A stretch of 37,987 nt of DNA from Chromatiales bacterium. Lineage in GTDB: Bacteria; Pseudomonadota; Gammaproteobacteria; Steroidobacterales; GCA-2729495. A program made the translations under genes and the position numbers. Location: contig JAFIFS010000010.1 in assembly GCA_020831895.1 (NCBI GenBank), positions 1 through 37,987 of the forward strand, given 5' to 3'. Below the pieces are notes generated by a model. It ran no database searches, was not told where the DNA came from, and saw only the letters and a program-made list of their open reading frames with translations. Of this stretch, positions 22,809-31,370 are shown in pieces. Position 1 is the first letter of the stretch. Each line of letters begins with the position of its first letter.

Positions 22809-25800
22809 TCGGCCTGTTCCTGCGACTGTTCGTCAAGGCGGTGCTGCGCGTAGCTGCCGCGGCGATAGCCACGCTGCTGATGCTGGCCCTCCTGTTGGTC
22901 CTTGTCCTCGGAAGCCCTCCCGGCACCGCCTTCCTCCTGGAGGCGCTCGAGGAGGCTACCGACGGGATGATCAGGGCCGAGCGCAGCGAGGGCTCGCTGC
23001 TCGGCGGGCTGCGTGTCGAGCGCTTGCTGGTTACTACCGAGGCGGTCGGGGTCGAGGTGCTGGGCGTTTCGCTGGAGGCCTTCTGGCCTGACCTCCTGCG
23101 CGGGCGTGTCACGCTGACCACCGCCCGCGCCGACCGGGTCAATCTCGCGCTGCGGACGGAAGGGCGCGACGACGATGCGCCGGCAGAGCCTCTGCCCGAC
23201 TCGATCAGCCTGCCGATCGGGCTGGTGGCGCAGTCGCTGGAGGTTGCCAGGCTCGCGATCAGCGCCGGGGATTTTAGCCAGGAGATCGAGGCCCTGTCGC
23301 TGTCGGGGCGCTGGATCGGTGACCAGCTGAGCATCGAGCGGATCACCGCGCGTGCGGCGGACGTGAGCGTGATCGCCACCGGCGAGGCCCGCCTCGGACT
23401 GCCGTTCCCGCTGGACCTCGAAATCCAGTGGAACGCGCCTGCACTCGATCTTTCCGGCGGTGGCCGCGTGGCCGGCGATCTCGACGAGCTGCGCATTCAG
23501 CAGTCGGTGCAGGTGCCGGAACCTGTGCGCATTCAGGCAAGTCTCGTGAGTCTGCTTGAGGCGCCGGGTTTCGACCTGCTGGTCGACTGGCGAGCGCTCG
23601 AGCGTGCCTTGCCCGGGATCGGCGAGCTGCGCAGCCGCGGCGGATGGCTGCGCGCCAGCGGGACCCCCGAGGCCTACAGTCTGCTGGCCAGCGCGGGCCT
23701 CGTACTGGACGAGTGGCCGGGGCTTGAGATCGTGGTCGAGGCGAGCGGCGACACTCGTGAGCTGCAGCTCGATGCGCTGCGCCTGGCCTTGCTGGGGGGC
23801 AGCGCCCTGCTCACCGGGCGTGTCGGCCTGCAGGATCCGTTTGCAGGGCAGCTGAACTTCTCGTTCCGGGGGATCGACCCCTCGGGCCTGCTGCCGGAAT
23901 GGCCGGGACGCCTCGATGCGGAGGGTGACCTGACGTTCAATGCTGCCGGCGACTTCACGGTCGGGATGACCGAACTGGGCGGGACGCTGCGCGGCCAGGC
24001 CTTCAGCGGTTCCGGGGTCATTGCCAGGCTGGGCGATGACTGGCGCGTTCGCGAAACCGAGCTGCGCATGGGTGACAACCGGCTGGCGCTCGATGGGCGC
24101 TGGACCGCGCAGCGCGCGGAGGCCGACTTCAGCCTGGACGCGCCTGACCTCGGTTTGCTCTGGCCCGGCCTTTCAGGCCAGCTTGCCGGCGCCGGGACGC
24201 TGGCCGGGACCGCCGCGCTGCCGGAGCTTGTGCTGGAGCTTTCCGGCCGTGAGCTGGCCCTGGATGGACAGCGCATCGGTGAGCTGCAGCTCAGGGGCTC
24301 ACTGGCGTCTGACGGGCAGATTGCGCTGGACTTGCGTGCAGACGGGCTGTCTTCAGGAGAGCTTGAGCTTGGTCTGCTCGAAGGCTCCTTGGCGGGACGT
24401 GTCGATGACCATCGCTGGACGCTGGGGCTTGCCGGGGAGCCTCTGGCGCTGGAAATGGATGGCTCGGGCAGCTTCAGGGACGGGCAGCTGCGCCAGCTGC
24501 TGGAGTCGGCGCGTCTGGTCGATCCCCTAGGTCAACCCTGGGTTCTGGAGGGGGCGCCGGAATTCCAGCTGGCTGAACGTGCCGGCGGGCTGGACGCACA
24601 CTGCTGGCGCAGCGGCGAGGCCTCGGCCTGCCTGGGAACCCTGTCCTTCGATGGCGACGACTTCGAGCTGGCCGCCAGCCTGCGTGAGCTGCCGGTCGCG
24701 CTGCTCGCCGCGCTGCTTGCGCCCGAGGACCTGGTCGTCACCGGGCTTGCGGTCGCGGATCTCCGCCTTGCGCGGCGCGATGGCGGCTTCTCAGGCCGCT
24801 TCAGCTGGCGCCAGCAGGACACGAGCATCAGCTACATGCTCGCGGAGGGCGAGGAAATCGGCACCTCGCTGCCTCAGCTGGTGCTGGACCTGAACCTGCA
24901 GGACGACGAGGCGAGGTTTGTGGTCGCGATGGCCACCGAAGTGGGCCTGCGTGCGACGCTGGGCGGCAGGGTCCTGGACCTGGACTCGGCGTCGCCCCGC
25001 ATCGAGGCGGCCGTGATCGGGGACCTGCCTGACCTGGGCCAGCTCGCGCCCTTCATCCTGCGTTTCGCCGACATCGGCGAGCTGGAGGGTCGGGCCAGCC
25101 TCGAGGCGACGCTTTCCGGGGACCTGCGCCGGCCAGTGGTGGCCGGCGGCCTGCGCCTGCGCGAGGGCAGGCTTTCGGTGCCGGCGACCGGCATCGTCGT
25201 GGAGCAGGTCAGCCTGGATCTCATCGGCCGCGGCGCCGGCGGCCTGGAGCTGACCGGCAGCGCGGTCTCCGGCAGCGGCCAGGTGACGCTCGACGGCGCG
25301 CTGGGCTGGGACGAGGCACTGGTCGTGACCGGCGAAATCGCGGTACAAGGCGAAAATTTCCAGGTGATCAGGCTGCCGGACGTCCAGGTACAGGTATCTC
25401 CCGATCTGCAGGTCCGGCTCGTCGAAGGCCAGTTTCGCGCAACGGGGCGCGTGCTGGTGCCACTGGCCCAGATCCGCCTGCGGGAAATCCCTGCCGATGT
25501 GCCCCGGCCTTCGCCCGATGTGGTCGTACACCGGACGGACCAGGAGGCTGTCGGCGCGGCGGCGCAGCCCCTGCTGGTGCTGGAGCGTCTTGAAGTCGAC
25601 CTCGGCAGCCGCGTGGCACTGCGGGGTTTCGGTCTGGAAACCAGTCTTGCCGGACGGATGGTGCTGAGCCAGTCCCTGCGCGCCAACGGTGCCGGGCCGC
25701 TCACGGCCGACGGCATCATCACGCTTGAGCAGGGTAGCTTCACGGCGCTCGGCAAGCGCCTGCGCATCGACCGTGGCGCCCTGATCTTCTCCGGCCTGAT

Positions 25801-26296
25801 CGACAATCCCGGGCTCGATGTCCGCACCAGTCGCACAGTGACCTGGGAGAATCGCGACGTTACTGTGGGCCTGCTGCTTGGCGGTACGCTGCGCGAGATC
25901 GAGACGCGCATCTTTTCTGAGCCTGCCATGAGTGAGCTCGATGCCCTGTCCTTCCTCACCCTCGACCGGCCGATCTCGGCGGCCGGTGCGGGCGAGGGCG
26001 CAGATCTCACGGGTGCTGCGATCAGTCTCGGCCTGCGTCAGGCGCTGCCCGTCGCTCAGCGCCTGGGCTCCGCGCTGGGGCTGGACGAGGTCGGACTTGA
26101 GGGTGGTGAGCTCGAGGAGACGCAGATCGTTGCCGGCAGGCAGCTCGGGTCGGATCTTTACGTCCGCTATGCCTTTGGTCTGTTCAACCGCATAGGGACC
26201 ATCAAGCTGGTCTACCGGATCACGCGCCGGTTCAGCGTCGAGGCAAGCTCGGGTGAAAACCAGGCGCTGACGCTGCTCTACTCAGTCGAATGGTGA
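22805..26296 (+). CDS. tamB: Translocation and assembly module subunit TamB
   Basis: AsmA-like periplasm-spanning protein of 1163 residues. A single N-terminal membrane anchor at about 10-40 precedes long repeats of beta strands, the hydrophobic groove of the TamB/YhdP/AsmA family, and the DUF490 domain fills the last 350 residues, including 'EQGSFTALGKRLRIDRGALIFSG' and the terminal 'ENQALTLLYSVEW'. It bridges inner and outer membranes for TamA and is implicated in phospholipid transport. GTG start at 22805 overlaps tamA by four bases. Shorter than E. coli TamB (about 1260). It ends one base from the convergent SDR gene. Confidence 0.92.
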   Translation: MIGLFLRLFVKAVLRVAAAAIATLLMLALLLVLVLGSPPGTAFLLEALEEATDGMIRAERSEGSLLGGLRVERLLVTTEAVGVEVLGVSLEAFWPDLLRGRVTLTTARADRVNLALRTEGRDDDAPAEPLPDSISLPIGLVAQSLEVARLAISAGDFSQEIEALSLSGRWIGDQLSIERITARAADVSVIATGEARLGLPFPLDLEIQWNAPALDLSGGGRVAGDLDELRIQQSVQVPEPVRIQASLVSLLEAPGFDLLVDWRALERALPGIGELRSRGGWLRASGTPEAYSLLASAGLVLDEWPGLEIVVEASGDTRELQLDALRLALLGGSALLTGRVGLQDPFAGQLNFSFRGIDPSGLLPEWPGRLDAEGDLTFNAAGDFTVGMTELGGTLRGQAFSGSGVIARLGDDWRVRETELRMGDNRLALDGRWTAQRAEADFSLDAPDLGLLWPGLSGQLAGAGTLAGTAALPELVLELSGRELALDGQRIGELQLRGSLASDGQIALDLRADGLSSGELELGLLEGSLAGRVDDHRWTLGLAGEPLALEMDGSGSFRDGQLRQLLESARLVDPLGQPWVLEGAPEFQLAERAGGLDAHCWRSGEASACLGTLSFDGDDFELAASLRELPVALLAALLAPEDLVVTGLAVADLRLARRDGGFSGRFSWRQQDTSISYMLAEGEEIGTSLPQLVLDLNLQDDEARFVVAMATEVGLRATLGGRVLDLDSASPRIEAAVIGDLPDLGQLAPFILRFADIGELEGRASLEATLSGDLRRPVVAGGLRLREGRLSVPATGIVVEQVSLDLIGRGAGGLELTGSAVSGSGQVTLDGALGWDEALVVTGEIAVQGENFQVIRLPDVQVQVSPDLQVRLVEGQFRATGRVLVPLAQIRLREIPADVPRPSPDVVVHRTDQEAVGAAAQPLLVLERLEVDLGSRVALRGFGLETSLAGRMVLSQSLRANGAGPLTADGIITLEQGSFTALGKRLRIDRGALIFSGLIDNPGLDVRTSRTVTWENRDVTVGLLLGGTLREIETRIFSEPAMSELDALSFLTLDRPISAAGAGEGADLTGAAISLGLRQALPVAQRLGSALGLDEVGLEGGELEETQIVAGRQLGSDLYVRYAFGLFNRIGTIKLVYRITRRFSVEASSGENQALTLLYSVEW

Positions 26297-26297
26297 A

Positions 26298-27044
26298 TCA
26301 TGCGGCGAGGACGATGCCTCCGGTCACGTTGAGCACGCAGCCGGTCATATAGGCCGAGTCGGGTCCGCAGAGAAAGCCGATCGGCCCTGCCACGTCCTCC
26401 GGCGTGCCGCGGCGTCGCAGCGGGATCAGGTCCAGTTCACCCCGCGGGAAGTCAGCCGTCATGTCGGTGTCGATGAAGCCGGGTGCGACCGCGTTGCAGC
26501 GGATGCCCAGCGGGCCACCGTTCCGGGCGATGTGCCGGGTCATGCCGACCAGCGCGGCCTTCGAGGCGGAGTACTCGGTGCCGACAATCACGCCCCCCTG
26601 GTACCAGGCCATCGAAGTCACGATCACGATGTTGCCCGCGCCCTGGGCGCTCATCGGTTCCCAGGCGGCCGCCACGCAATGCTGCGTCCCGTGCAGGTTG
26701 ATGTCGATGACACGGTGCCACTGAATCCAGTCGCCAGCGACGCTGCCGGGCGGGCACACGCCGGCGTTGCAGACCAGCGCATCCAGGCGTCCAAAGTCGG
26801 TAATCGCTTCCCCGATGACCCGCATGCAGGCGTCACGATCGCTGATGTCTAGGGTCCAGGCGCGGGCGGTGCCGCCAGCTTCCCTGATGGACGCCAGTGT
26901 ATCGTTGCAGTCCAGCACGTCCGCAAGGCCCACGACGGCGCCATCGGCGGCCAGCCGGCGCGCCGCAGCGGCACCGATTCCGCGCGCGGCGCCGGTGACG
27001 AAGATCGCCTGTCCCGCAAGCGGTTCACGGGCATCACGAGGCAT
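26298..27044 (-). CDS. Short-chain dehydrogenase, classical 3-oxoacyl-reductase type
   Basis: Cytoplasmic SDR of 248 residues with all active-site elements: TGAARGIG at 17-24, NAG at 93-95, catalytic S144, Y158 and K162 (YSASK), and 'PGFIDTDM'. 'DVLDC' after the second strand puts an Asp in the coenzyme-binding position, which suggests NAD over NADP. Likely an alcohol/ketone dehydrogenase on a hydroxy compound; the substrate is unknown. Its ATG at 27044 is inside the last codons of the alpha/beta hydrolase gene (11-base overlap), with GGAGGA seven bases upstream, so the two form a coupled pair and probably a pathway step. Confidence 0.92.
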   Translation of the reverse strand: MPRDAREPLAGQAIFVTGAARGIGAAAARRLAADGAVVGLADVLDCNDTLASIREAGGTARAWTLDISDRDACMRVIGEAITDFGRLDALVCNAGVCPPGSVAGDWIQWHRVIDINLHGTQHCVAAAWEPMSAQGAGNIVIVTSMAWYQGGVIVGTEYSASKAALVGMTRHIARNGGPLGIRCNAVAPGFIDTDMTADFPRGELDLIPLRRRGTPEDVAGPIGFLCGPDSAYMTGCVLNVTGGIVLAA

Positions 27045-27813
27045 CAGTCATTCCTCCGGCATGGATCTCGGCCGCGCGCAGCGCATCAAGTGTGGCCTCG
27101 AGGATCGTGGCCTGCTGGGCAGAGCGCGGGATCGTTGCTTCCCACTGCTCCTGGTATCTGCCCCCTATGAAGGAACCGAAGTTCATGTGGTTGCCTCCGG
27201 GTATCGCGACCCAGCGGCTGTCTGCCGGGTAGAGGTGCCTGCGCTCCTCGAAGCTCTCGGGTGCCGACCCGTCGGGGCGCGCGCGATGGATGTTCCAGAC
27301 CGGCATGTTACGCCCGGACAGGTCTGCCCCTGCCGGCGGGTAGGAGTCCCACATGACGAGGCTGGCCATCGCATCCGGATGTTCGAAGACGAACTGGGCC
27401 GCCATGGCTCCGCCCATCGAGTGGCCGACGATGACCCACTGCTCGATCTCCGGGAAGGCCTCCTTCACCGACAGGGCGCGATTCCGCGCGAAAATTGCGA
27501 AATCGAACGGCATGTGCACGTTGACGACAAGGTATCCGGCGGCAGCGACCTCGCGCAGCACCGGGGCATAGCCGCGAACATCGCAGCTGGCACCCGGGTA
27601 CAGGATCACCCCGGTCCGCGGCGTCGAGGCCGTCGGCCGAAAGACCAGCCAGCGCTCCTCGCTCACTATCACCCGGTCGTCCGGCTCCAGGGCAGCCAGC
27701 GCATCCTCGGCTGGGGTGGCCCTGCGTATTTCGGCCATGATCGTCAGCCCGGCAAACGCCAGCAGGACCACTGCCAGAGCGCTCAGGCCGACAAACTTGA
27801 ACAGTCGTCGCAT
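27034..27813 (-). CDS. Membrane-anchored alpha/beta hydrolase
   Basis: Hydrolase of 259 residues with an N-terminal membrane segment (about 8-27) or uncleaved signal. The catalytic serine is S132 in GHSMGG; 'GGNHMNFGSF' (H209) supplies the probable His and an Asp lies between. 'VILYPGASCDVRGYAPVLREVAAAGYLVV' is the usual oxyanion-side start of the alpha/beta hydrolase_5 family. Ester or lactone cleavage at the outer face of the inner membrane is the likely activity. GGGAGAA precedes the ATG at 27813. First gene of a pair with the SDR; divergent from the TPR gene. Confidence 0.88.
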   Translation of the reverse strand: MRRLFKFVGLSALAVVLLAFAGLTIMAEIRRATPAEDALAALEPDDRVIVSEERWLVFRPTASTPRTGVILYPGASCDVRGYAPVLREVAAAGYLVVNVHMPFDFAIFARNRALSVKEAFPEIEQWVIVGHSMGGAMAAQFVFEHPDAMASLVMWDSYPPAGADLSGRNMPVWNIHRARPDGSAPESFEERRHLYPADSRWVAIPGGNHMNFGSFIGGRYQEQWEATIPRSAQQATILEATLDALRAAEIHAGGMTDAS

Positions 27814-27921
27814 CTTGGGTTCTCCCGGCCGCCCGCTCCGACGGCCACCATGAGACTGAGGCTGCCGCAGTCTAGCACCGGCAGCTTCTGCAGGGCGCGC
27901 GCGACGCTGATGCAGCAGGGT

Positions 27922-27951
27922 TTGCAGCGGTGATCAGCCGCGCTGGATAAT
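27922..27951 (+). promoter_or_regulatory. Candidate promoter of the TPR gene, possibly leaderless
   Basis: TTGCAG (27922-27927) and GATAAT (27946-27951) are 18 bases apart. Transcription would begin at about 27957-27958, exactly at the ATG, which fits a leaderless message; no Shine-Dalgarno is visible. By-eye call with only a weak -35. Confidence 0.3.
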
Positions 27952-27957
27952 TCATGC

Positions 27958-28380
27958 ATGTTCCGACATGCCACAAGCTGCCTGATGCTCTGCCTCGTTG
28001 CCGGTGTCCTGGCGGCCTCAGCTTTCGAGGAAGGCCGCGCTCAGTACGCGGCGGGTGACTATGAGGCGGCGGCCGACGCCTTCCGTGTGGCGATCGAGGA
28101 GTCCGGCGAGGTCGCCCGGTACCACCACTGGCTGGGCAAGGCCTATGGTCGCCAGGCCGAGCAGTCGGGCTGGACGAGGGCTGTCCGCCTTGCGGGCAAG
28201 ACGCGCGATGCGCTCCGCCGCGCCGTCGAGCTGGACCCGGACGACGTCGCTGCGCTGGAGGACCTAGCCGACTACTATGACAGCGCGCCGGGCTTCCTGG
28301 GCGGGAATCGCCAGGAAGCCCGTGCGCTGCGCCAGCGCATCGCGGAGCTGCAGCAGTCGGGTGCCGCTACGGCGCCTTGA
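27958..28380 (+). CDS. Secreted tetratricopeptide-repeat protein
   Basis: Small protein of 140 residues. The signal peptide core 'CLMLCLVAGVLAA' is followed by two to three TPR-like helical pairs: 'EEGRAQYAAGDYEAAADAFRVAIEESGE', then 'YHHWLGKAYGRQA' and 'ALRRAVELDPDDVAALEDLADYY'. Such domains hold protein partners in the periplasm. Function unknown; the lone 'APGFLGGNRQEA' segment also occurs in TPR proteins near outer-membrane or efflux genes. It converges on the MFS gene with a 14-base overlap of the two ends. Confidence 0.78.
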   Translation: MFRHATSCLMLCLVAGVLAASAFEEGRAQYAAGDYEAAADAFRVAIEESGEVARYHHWLGKAYGRQAEQSGWTRAVRLAGKTRDALRRAVELDPDDVAALEDLADYYDSAPGFLGGNRQEARALRQRIAELQQSGAATAP

Positions 28381-29575
28381 CCCAGAAAGCGAGCAGGCTG
28401 ACGAGGAACAGTGCGCCAGCACCGAACAGCATCGGTGCGTTTGGTGCCAGCTGGTAGGCGGCCACCCCGGCCACGGGCCCGCAGATTGCCCCGACCGTAT
28501 TGGCTGCGCTCAGCAGGCCGGCAGCCGAACCTTGCTCCTGGGGCGTCACCGACAGGCTCGCGCAGCCATTGAGGCCAGGTGTCGCACAGGCGAATGCCAG
28601 CCCCAGCAGCGCAAACCCGCCCAGCAGCATCCAGAACCCGGTCGACACCGACATCACCAGCAGGGCCAGCACGAAGATCGGGCCGAACATCCGCAGCAGG
28701 ATCCGCGGCGGTACCCGGAAGATCTGCAGCACGCTGATCTGCACCACCACGATGAACAGCGTCATGCCCATCAGCAGCCAGGCCGCCGTCTGGATGATCG
28801 CACGCGGCTCCGTGACGCCGAGGCGGTCCTGAATGTAGAACGCAGTGATGAACTGGACGGCCATGAAGGTCATGAAGAACACGCCCCACATGATCATGTA
28901 GGGCAGTATTCGCCGGTCGAACACCGCCATCCGCGGCGAGGGCTTGCGGTCACCTGCCCGTCGCGGCTCCGGCAGGTAGAGCAGCGAAAGCAGCGCGCCG
29001 GCAAGGCCGATGGCCGCCGCTGCATACATCGGCACCAGCACGCCGGCAAAGGCCAGCGCAGCGCCGAGCAGCGGGGCGAGGATGCCGCCCATGCCGTTGG
29101 CTGCACCGATGATCGCCATGCCCTGGCCACGCGTGCGGAAGTCCGTGATATCCGCCATATATGCCGTCGCTGCCGGGTAGATGGCCGAGGCGACCAGGCC
29201 ATAGGTGGCGCGGGCGATCACCAGCGCCACCAGCACGCCGGTTGCGGTCAGCCAGCCATTGAGACCTGCCTGGAGCACGAGTGCGACCAGCAAGGTGCCC
29301 ACTGCGCTGCCGGTCATGCCGATGAGGAACACGGGCTTGCGCCCGATCACGTCGCTGCGCCGGCCCCAGAATGGCGAGCCGATGATCAGCGTGATGCTCG
29401 CCAGCGACATGGCGGCACCGAAGGCCAGCTCGTTCAGGCCGACCGTCCGCGCCAGCGGGTTGACGATGATGAACAGCAGCGACTGGCCGATCGCAAACAT
29501 CACGATGCCCATGCCGAGCAGCAGCTTGGCGCTCAGCGGGCCATTGACGGGTTCGTCGCTCACGGGCGGCAGCAT
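28367..29575 (-). CDS. MFS transporter, DHA1/TCR type
   Basis: Major facilitator permease, 402 residues, about twelve membrane segments. The loop 2-3 signature 'GRRSDVIGRKPVF' is present, and 'ATYGLVASAIYPAATAYMADITDFRTRGQGMA' resembles the tetracycline/multidrug proton antiporter branch. Substrate unknown; export of a toxic or metabolic compound is likely. The ATG at 29575 is used since upstream in-frame residues look non-coding; a GTG 12 bases further in is also possible. It overlaps the TPR gene at its 3' end and diverges from DUF1838. Confidence 0.9.
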   Translation of the reverse strand: MLPPVSDEPVNGPLSAKLLLGMGIVMFAIGQSLLFIIVNPLARTVGLNELAFGAAMSLASITLIIGSPFWGRRSDVIGRKPVFLIGMTGSAVGTLLVALVLQAGLNGWLTATGVLVALVIARATYGLVASAIYPAATAYMADITDFRTRGQGMAIIGAANGMGGILAPLLGAALAFAGVLVPMYAAAAIGLAGALLSLLYLPEPRRAGDRKPSPRMAVFDRRILPYMIMWGVFFMTFMAVQFITAFYIQDRLGVTEPRAIIQTAAWLLMGMTLFIVVVQISVLQIFRVPPRILLRMFGPIFVLALLVMSVSTGFWMLLGGFALLGLAFACATPGLNGCASLSVTPQEQGSAAGLLSAANTVGAICGPVAGVAAYQLAPNAPMLFGAGALFLVSLLAFWVKAP

Positions 29576-29736
29576 CCTTCTGCGAGGTTCCAGGGTGGCT
29601 ATTGTGCAGCATCGCGGGCCTGCATGGCGGATCGCCCGCGGACTGCGTGCCGCTGGGTGGAGCGACGGCACTTGACGGCATGCACCGCCGGCGGCTTAGC
29701 ATGACCCGGTTGTCAGGCAGCAGGAACGGGACTGCG

Positions 29737-30561
29737 ATGCAAAGACGTGAATTTCTTGCGGCGGCCGGGGGTCTTGTCCTCGCCGGAAATGCGCTGGCGA
29801 GGCCCAGCCCCGCCGGGGGTTACGACCTGTCGGATCCTGAGCAGTCCCTGGCCGCCATGCTTCGGCTGCAGTCGCGGCTGGACGACCTCGATGCGCCCTG
29901 GTGGTACTTCGGGCGCATCTACGGGATGCTGGAGGGGCAGGCGCCGATACCGCTGGTACGTTTCGAGGGTACGGAGATCATCCGCATCACGCGGACCGCG
30001 GACGGCGAGTTTGCCGCCACCGGCGTCACGACCTCGTTCTTCCAGGGATTTCATGACAAGGCGCTGCTCGAGTCGATGGTGAACCCCGTCACCGGCAGGC
30101 GCGTCACGGTCGAGCCCAACCTCATCGGCGGCACTGCTGTCCCCGCCGTCTACTACTCGACGCGTGGCGCGCGGCCGGGCCGCGTCGCGCCGGGCGACTG
30201 GCCGGAAGACCGGCTCAAACTCACCTGGGACCACCACGAGGAAAACCTGTGGATGAGCCTGGACCGGACCTATCCTCCGGGTATTCCGCAGCCGGCGGGT
30301 GAGTCCAGCGTGATGCGCGCGCGCGAGGAGGACCTGCACGACCGGACACGGGTATTCGTGCCGGCGACGTTCTCCTCGACCTACTTCGCGCCCTGGCCCC
30401 GCTGGATGGAGATGGGCGACCATCCCGGCTACGTCATCTGGCACGCCGATGGCGTCAAGCTGGACACGGTTGCGCGCATGCCCGCTCATTTCCTGGGCTG
30501 GATGGAGTCACGTTTCCCCGAGCGACTTGCGGCGAAACCTTACCAGCCCCCTTCCAGCTGA
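29737..30561 (+). CDS. Tat-exported DUF1838 protein
   Basis: Protein of 274 residues with a twin-arginine signal peptide (QRREFLAAAGGLVLAGNALA) and the DUF1838 pattern: 'DPEQSLAAMLRLQSRLDD', 'WWYFGRIYGMLEG', 'FEGTEIIRITR', and late 'FVPATFSSTYFAPWPRWMEMGDHPGYVIWHADG'. Function of DUF1838 is unknown; it recurs in bacteria that degrade steroids and aromatics, which I recall but cannot check here. The ATG at 29737 is chosen because the Tat signal starts at once; the ATG at 29701 is also in frame. Ten bases upstream of the SDR on the same strand, likely one operon. Confidence 0.87.
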   Translation: MQRREFLAAAGGLVLAGNALARPSPAGGYDLSDPEQSLAAMLRLQSRLDDLDAPWWYFGRIYGMLEGQAPIPLVRFEGTEIIRITRTADGEFAATGVTTSFFQGFHDKALLESMVNPVTGRRVTVEPNLIGGTAVPAVYYSTRGARPGRVAPGDWPEDRLKLTWDHHEENLWMSLDRTYPPGIPQPAGESSVMRAREEDLHDRTRVFVPATFSSTYFAPWPRWMEMGDHPGYVIWHADGVKLDTVARMPAHFLGWMESRFPERLAAKPYQPPSS

Positions 30562-30571
30562 GGCGGCCGAG

Positions 30572-31369
30572 ATGAATGTCGTGATCACCGGCAGCTCTCG
30601 AGGGATCGGCTTGGGCCTGGCCCGCGAGTTCCTGCGCCGCGGGCATGATGTCTGCATCTCCGGCCGTGACGAGGACCGCCTCGGCGAGGCAGCCAGCGAG
30701 CTGGTCCGCGAGTTTCCAGGTCGTCGCATCGTCGCGCAGTCCTGCGATGTAGCGGACTTCGCCCAGTCCGAAGCCCTCTGGCAGGCAGCGGCCGCCGCGC
30801 TGGGGCAGATCGACATCTGGGTCAACAACGCAGGGCGTGACGGCGCCAAGGTGCCGTTCTTCGGGATCCCGCCTGAGGACTATGTGCAGACCGTGAACAC
30901 GAACCTCGTCGGCCTGATGAACTGCTGTCGCGTCGTGATCCCGGCCATGTATGCCCAGGGCGGCGGGCGAATCTTCAACATGGAGGGCTTCGGCAGCGAC
31001 GGGCGGATCCGGCCACGCATCGGCCCCTATGGCGCGACCAAGTGCGCGCTGCGCTACTTCACCCGCGTGCTGGTCAAGGAGCTGGAGGGTACGCCGGTGC
31101 GCATGTGCTTCCTGAGCCCTGGCATGGTGCTGACCGGGATGCTGGTGCCGCCACCCGAGAAGCGCACGCCGGCCTGGCAGCGCAACCGGAAAATACTGAA
31201 CATCCTGGCCGACCGCGTCGAGACGGTGACGCCGTTCCTCGTCGAGGGCATGCTCAGGTGCGAGCGTAACGGCGATGCCGTGCGCTGGCTCACCGGGCCG
31301 AAGATCGCCTGGCGCTTCGCCAGCAGCCTGTTTCGCAAGCGCGACGTGCTCTCGTCGGTCGGGGCCTGA
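30572..31369 (+). CDS. SDR resembling plant chlorophyll b reductase (NYC1/NOL-like)
   Basis: Short-chain dehydrogenase of 265 residues. TGSSRGIG at 6-13, NNAG at 85-88 and the catalytic pair Y153/K157 (YGATK). 'IFNMEGFGS' with the later 'LSPGMVLTGML', 'NILADRVETVTPFLV' and 'WLTGPKIAWRF' are segments I recognise from NYC1/NOL, the plant chlorophyll b reductases, rather than from ordinary SDRs. No photosynthesis gene is near, so the natural substrate may be a pigment breakdown product or something else. The catalytic serine is not obvious at the usual place (S142 is 11 residues before Tyr). One base from the convergent kinase gene. Confidence 0.85.
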   Translation: MNVVITGSSRGIGLGLAREFLRRGHDVCISGRDEDRLGEAASELVREFPGRRIVAQSCDVADFAQSEALWQAAAAALGQIDIWVNNAGRDGAKVPFFGIPPEDYVQTVNTNLVGLMNCCRVVIPAMYAQGGGRIFNMEGFGSDGRIRPRIGPYGATKCALRYFTRVLVKELEGTPVRMCFLSPGMVLTGMLVPPPEKRTPAWQRNRKILNILADRVETVTPFLVEGMLRCERNGDAVRWLTGPKIAWRFASSLFRKRDVLSSVGA

Positions 31370-31370
31370 C

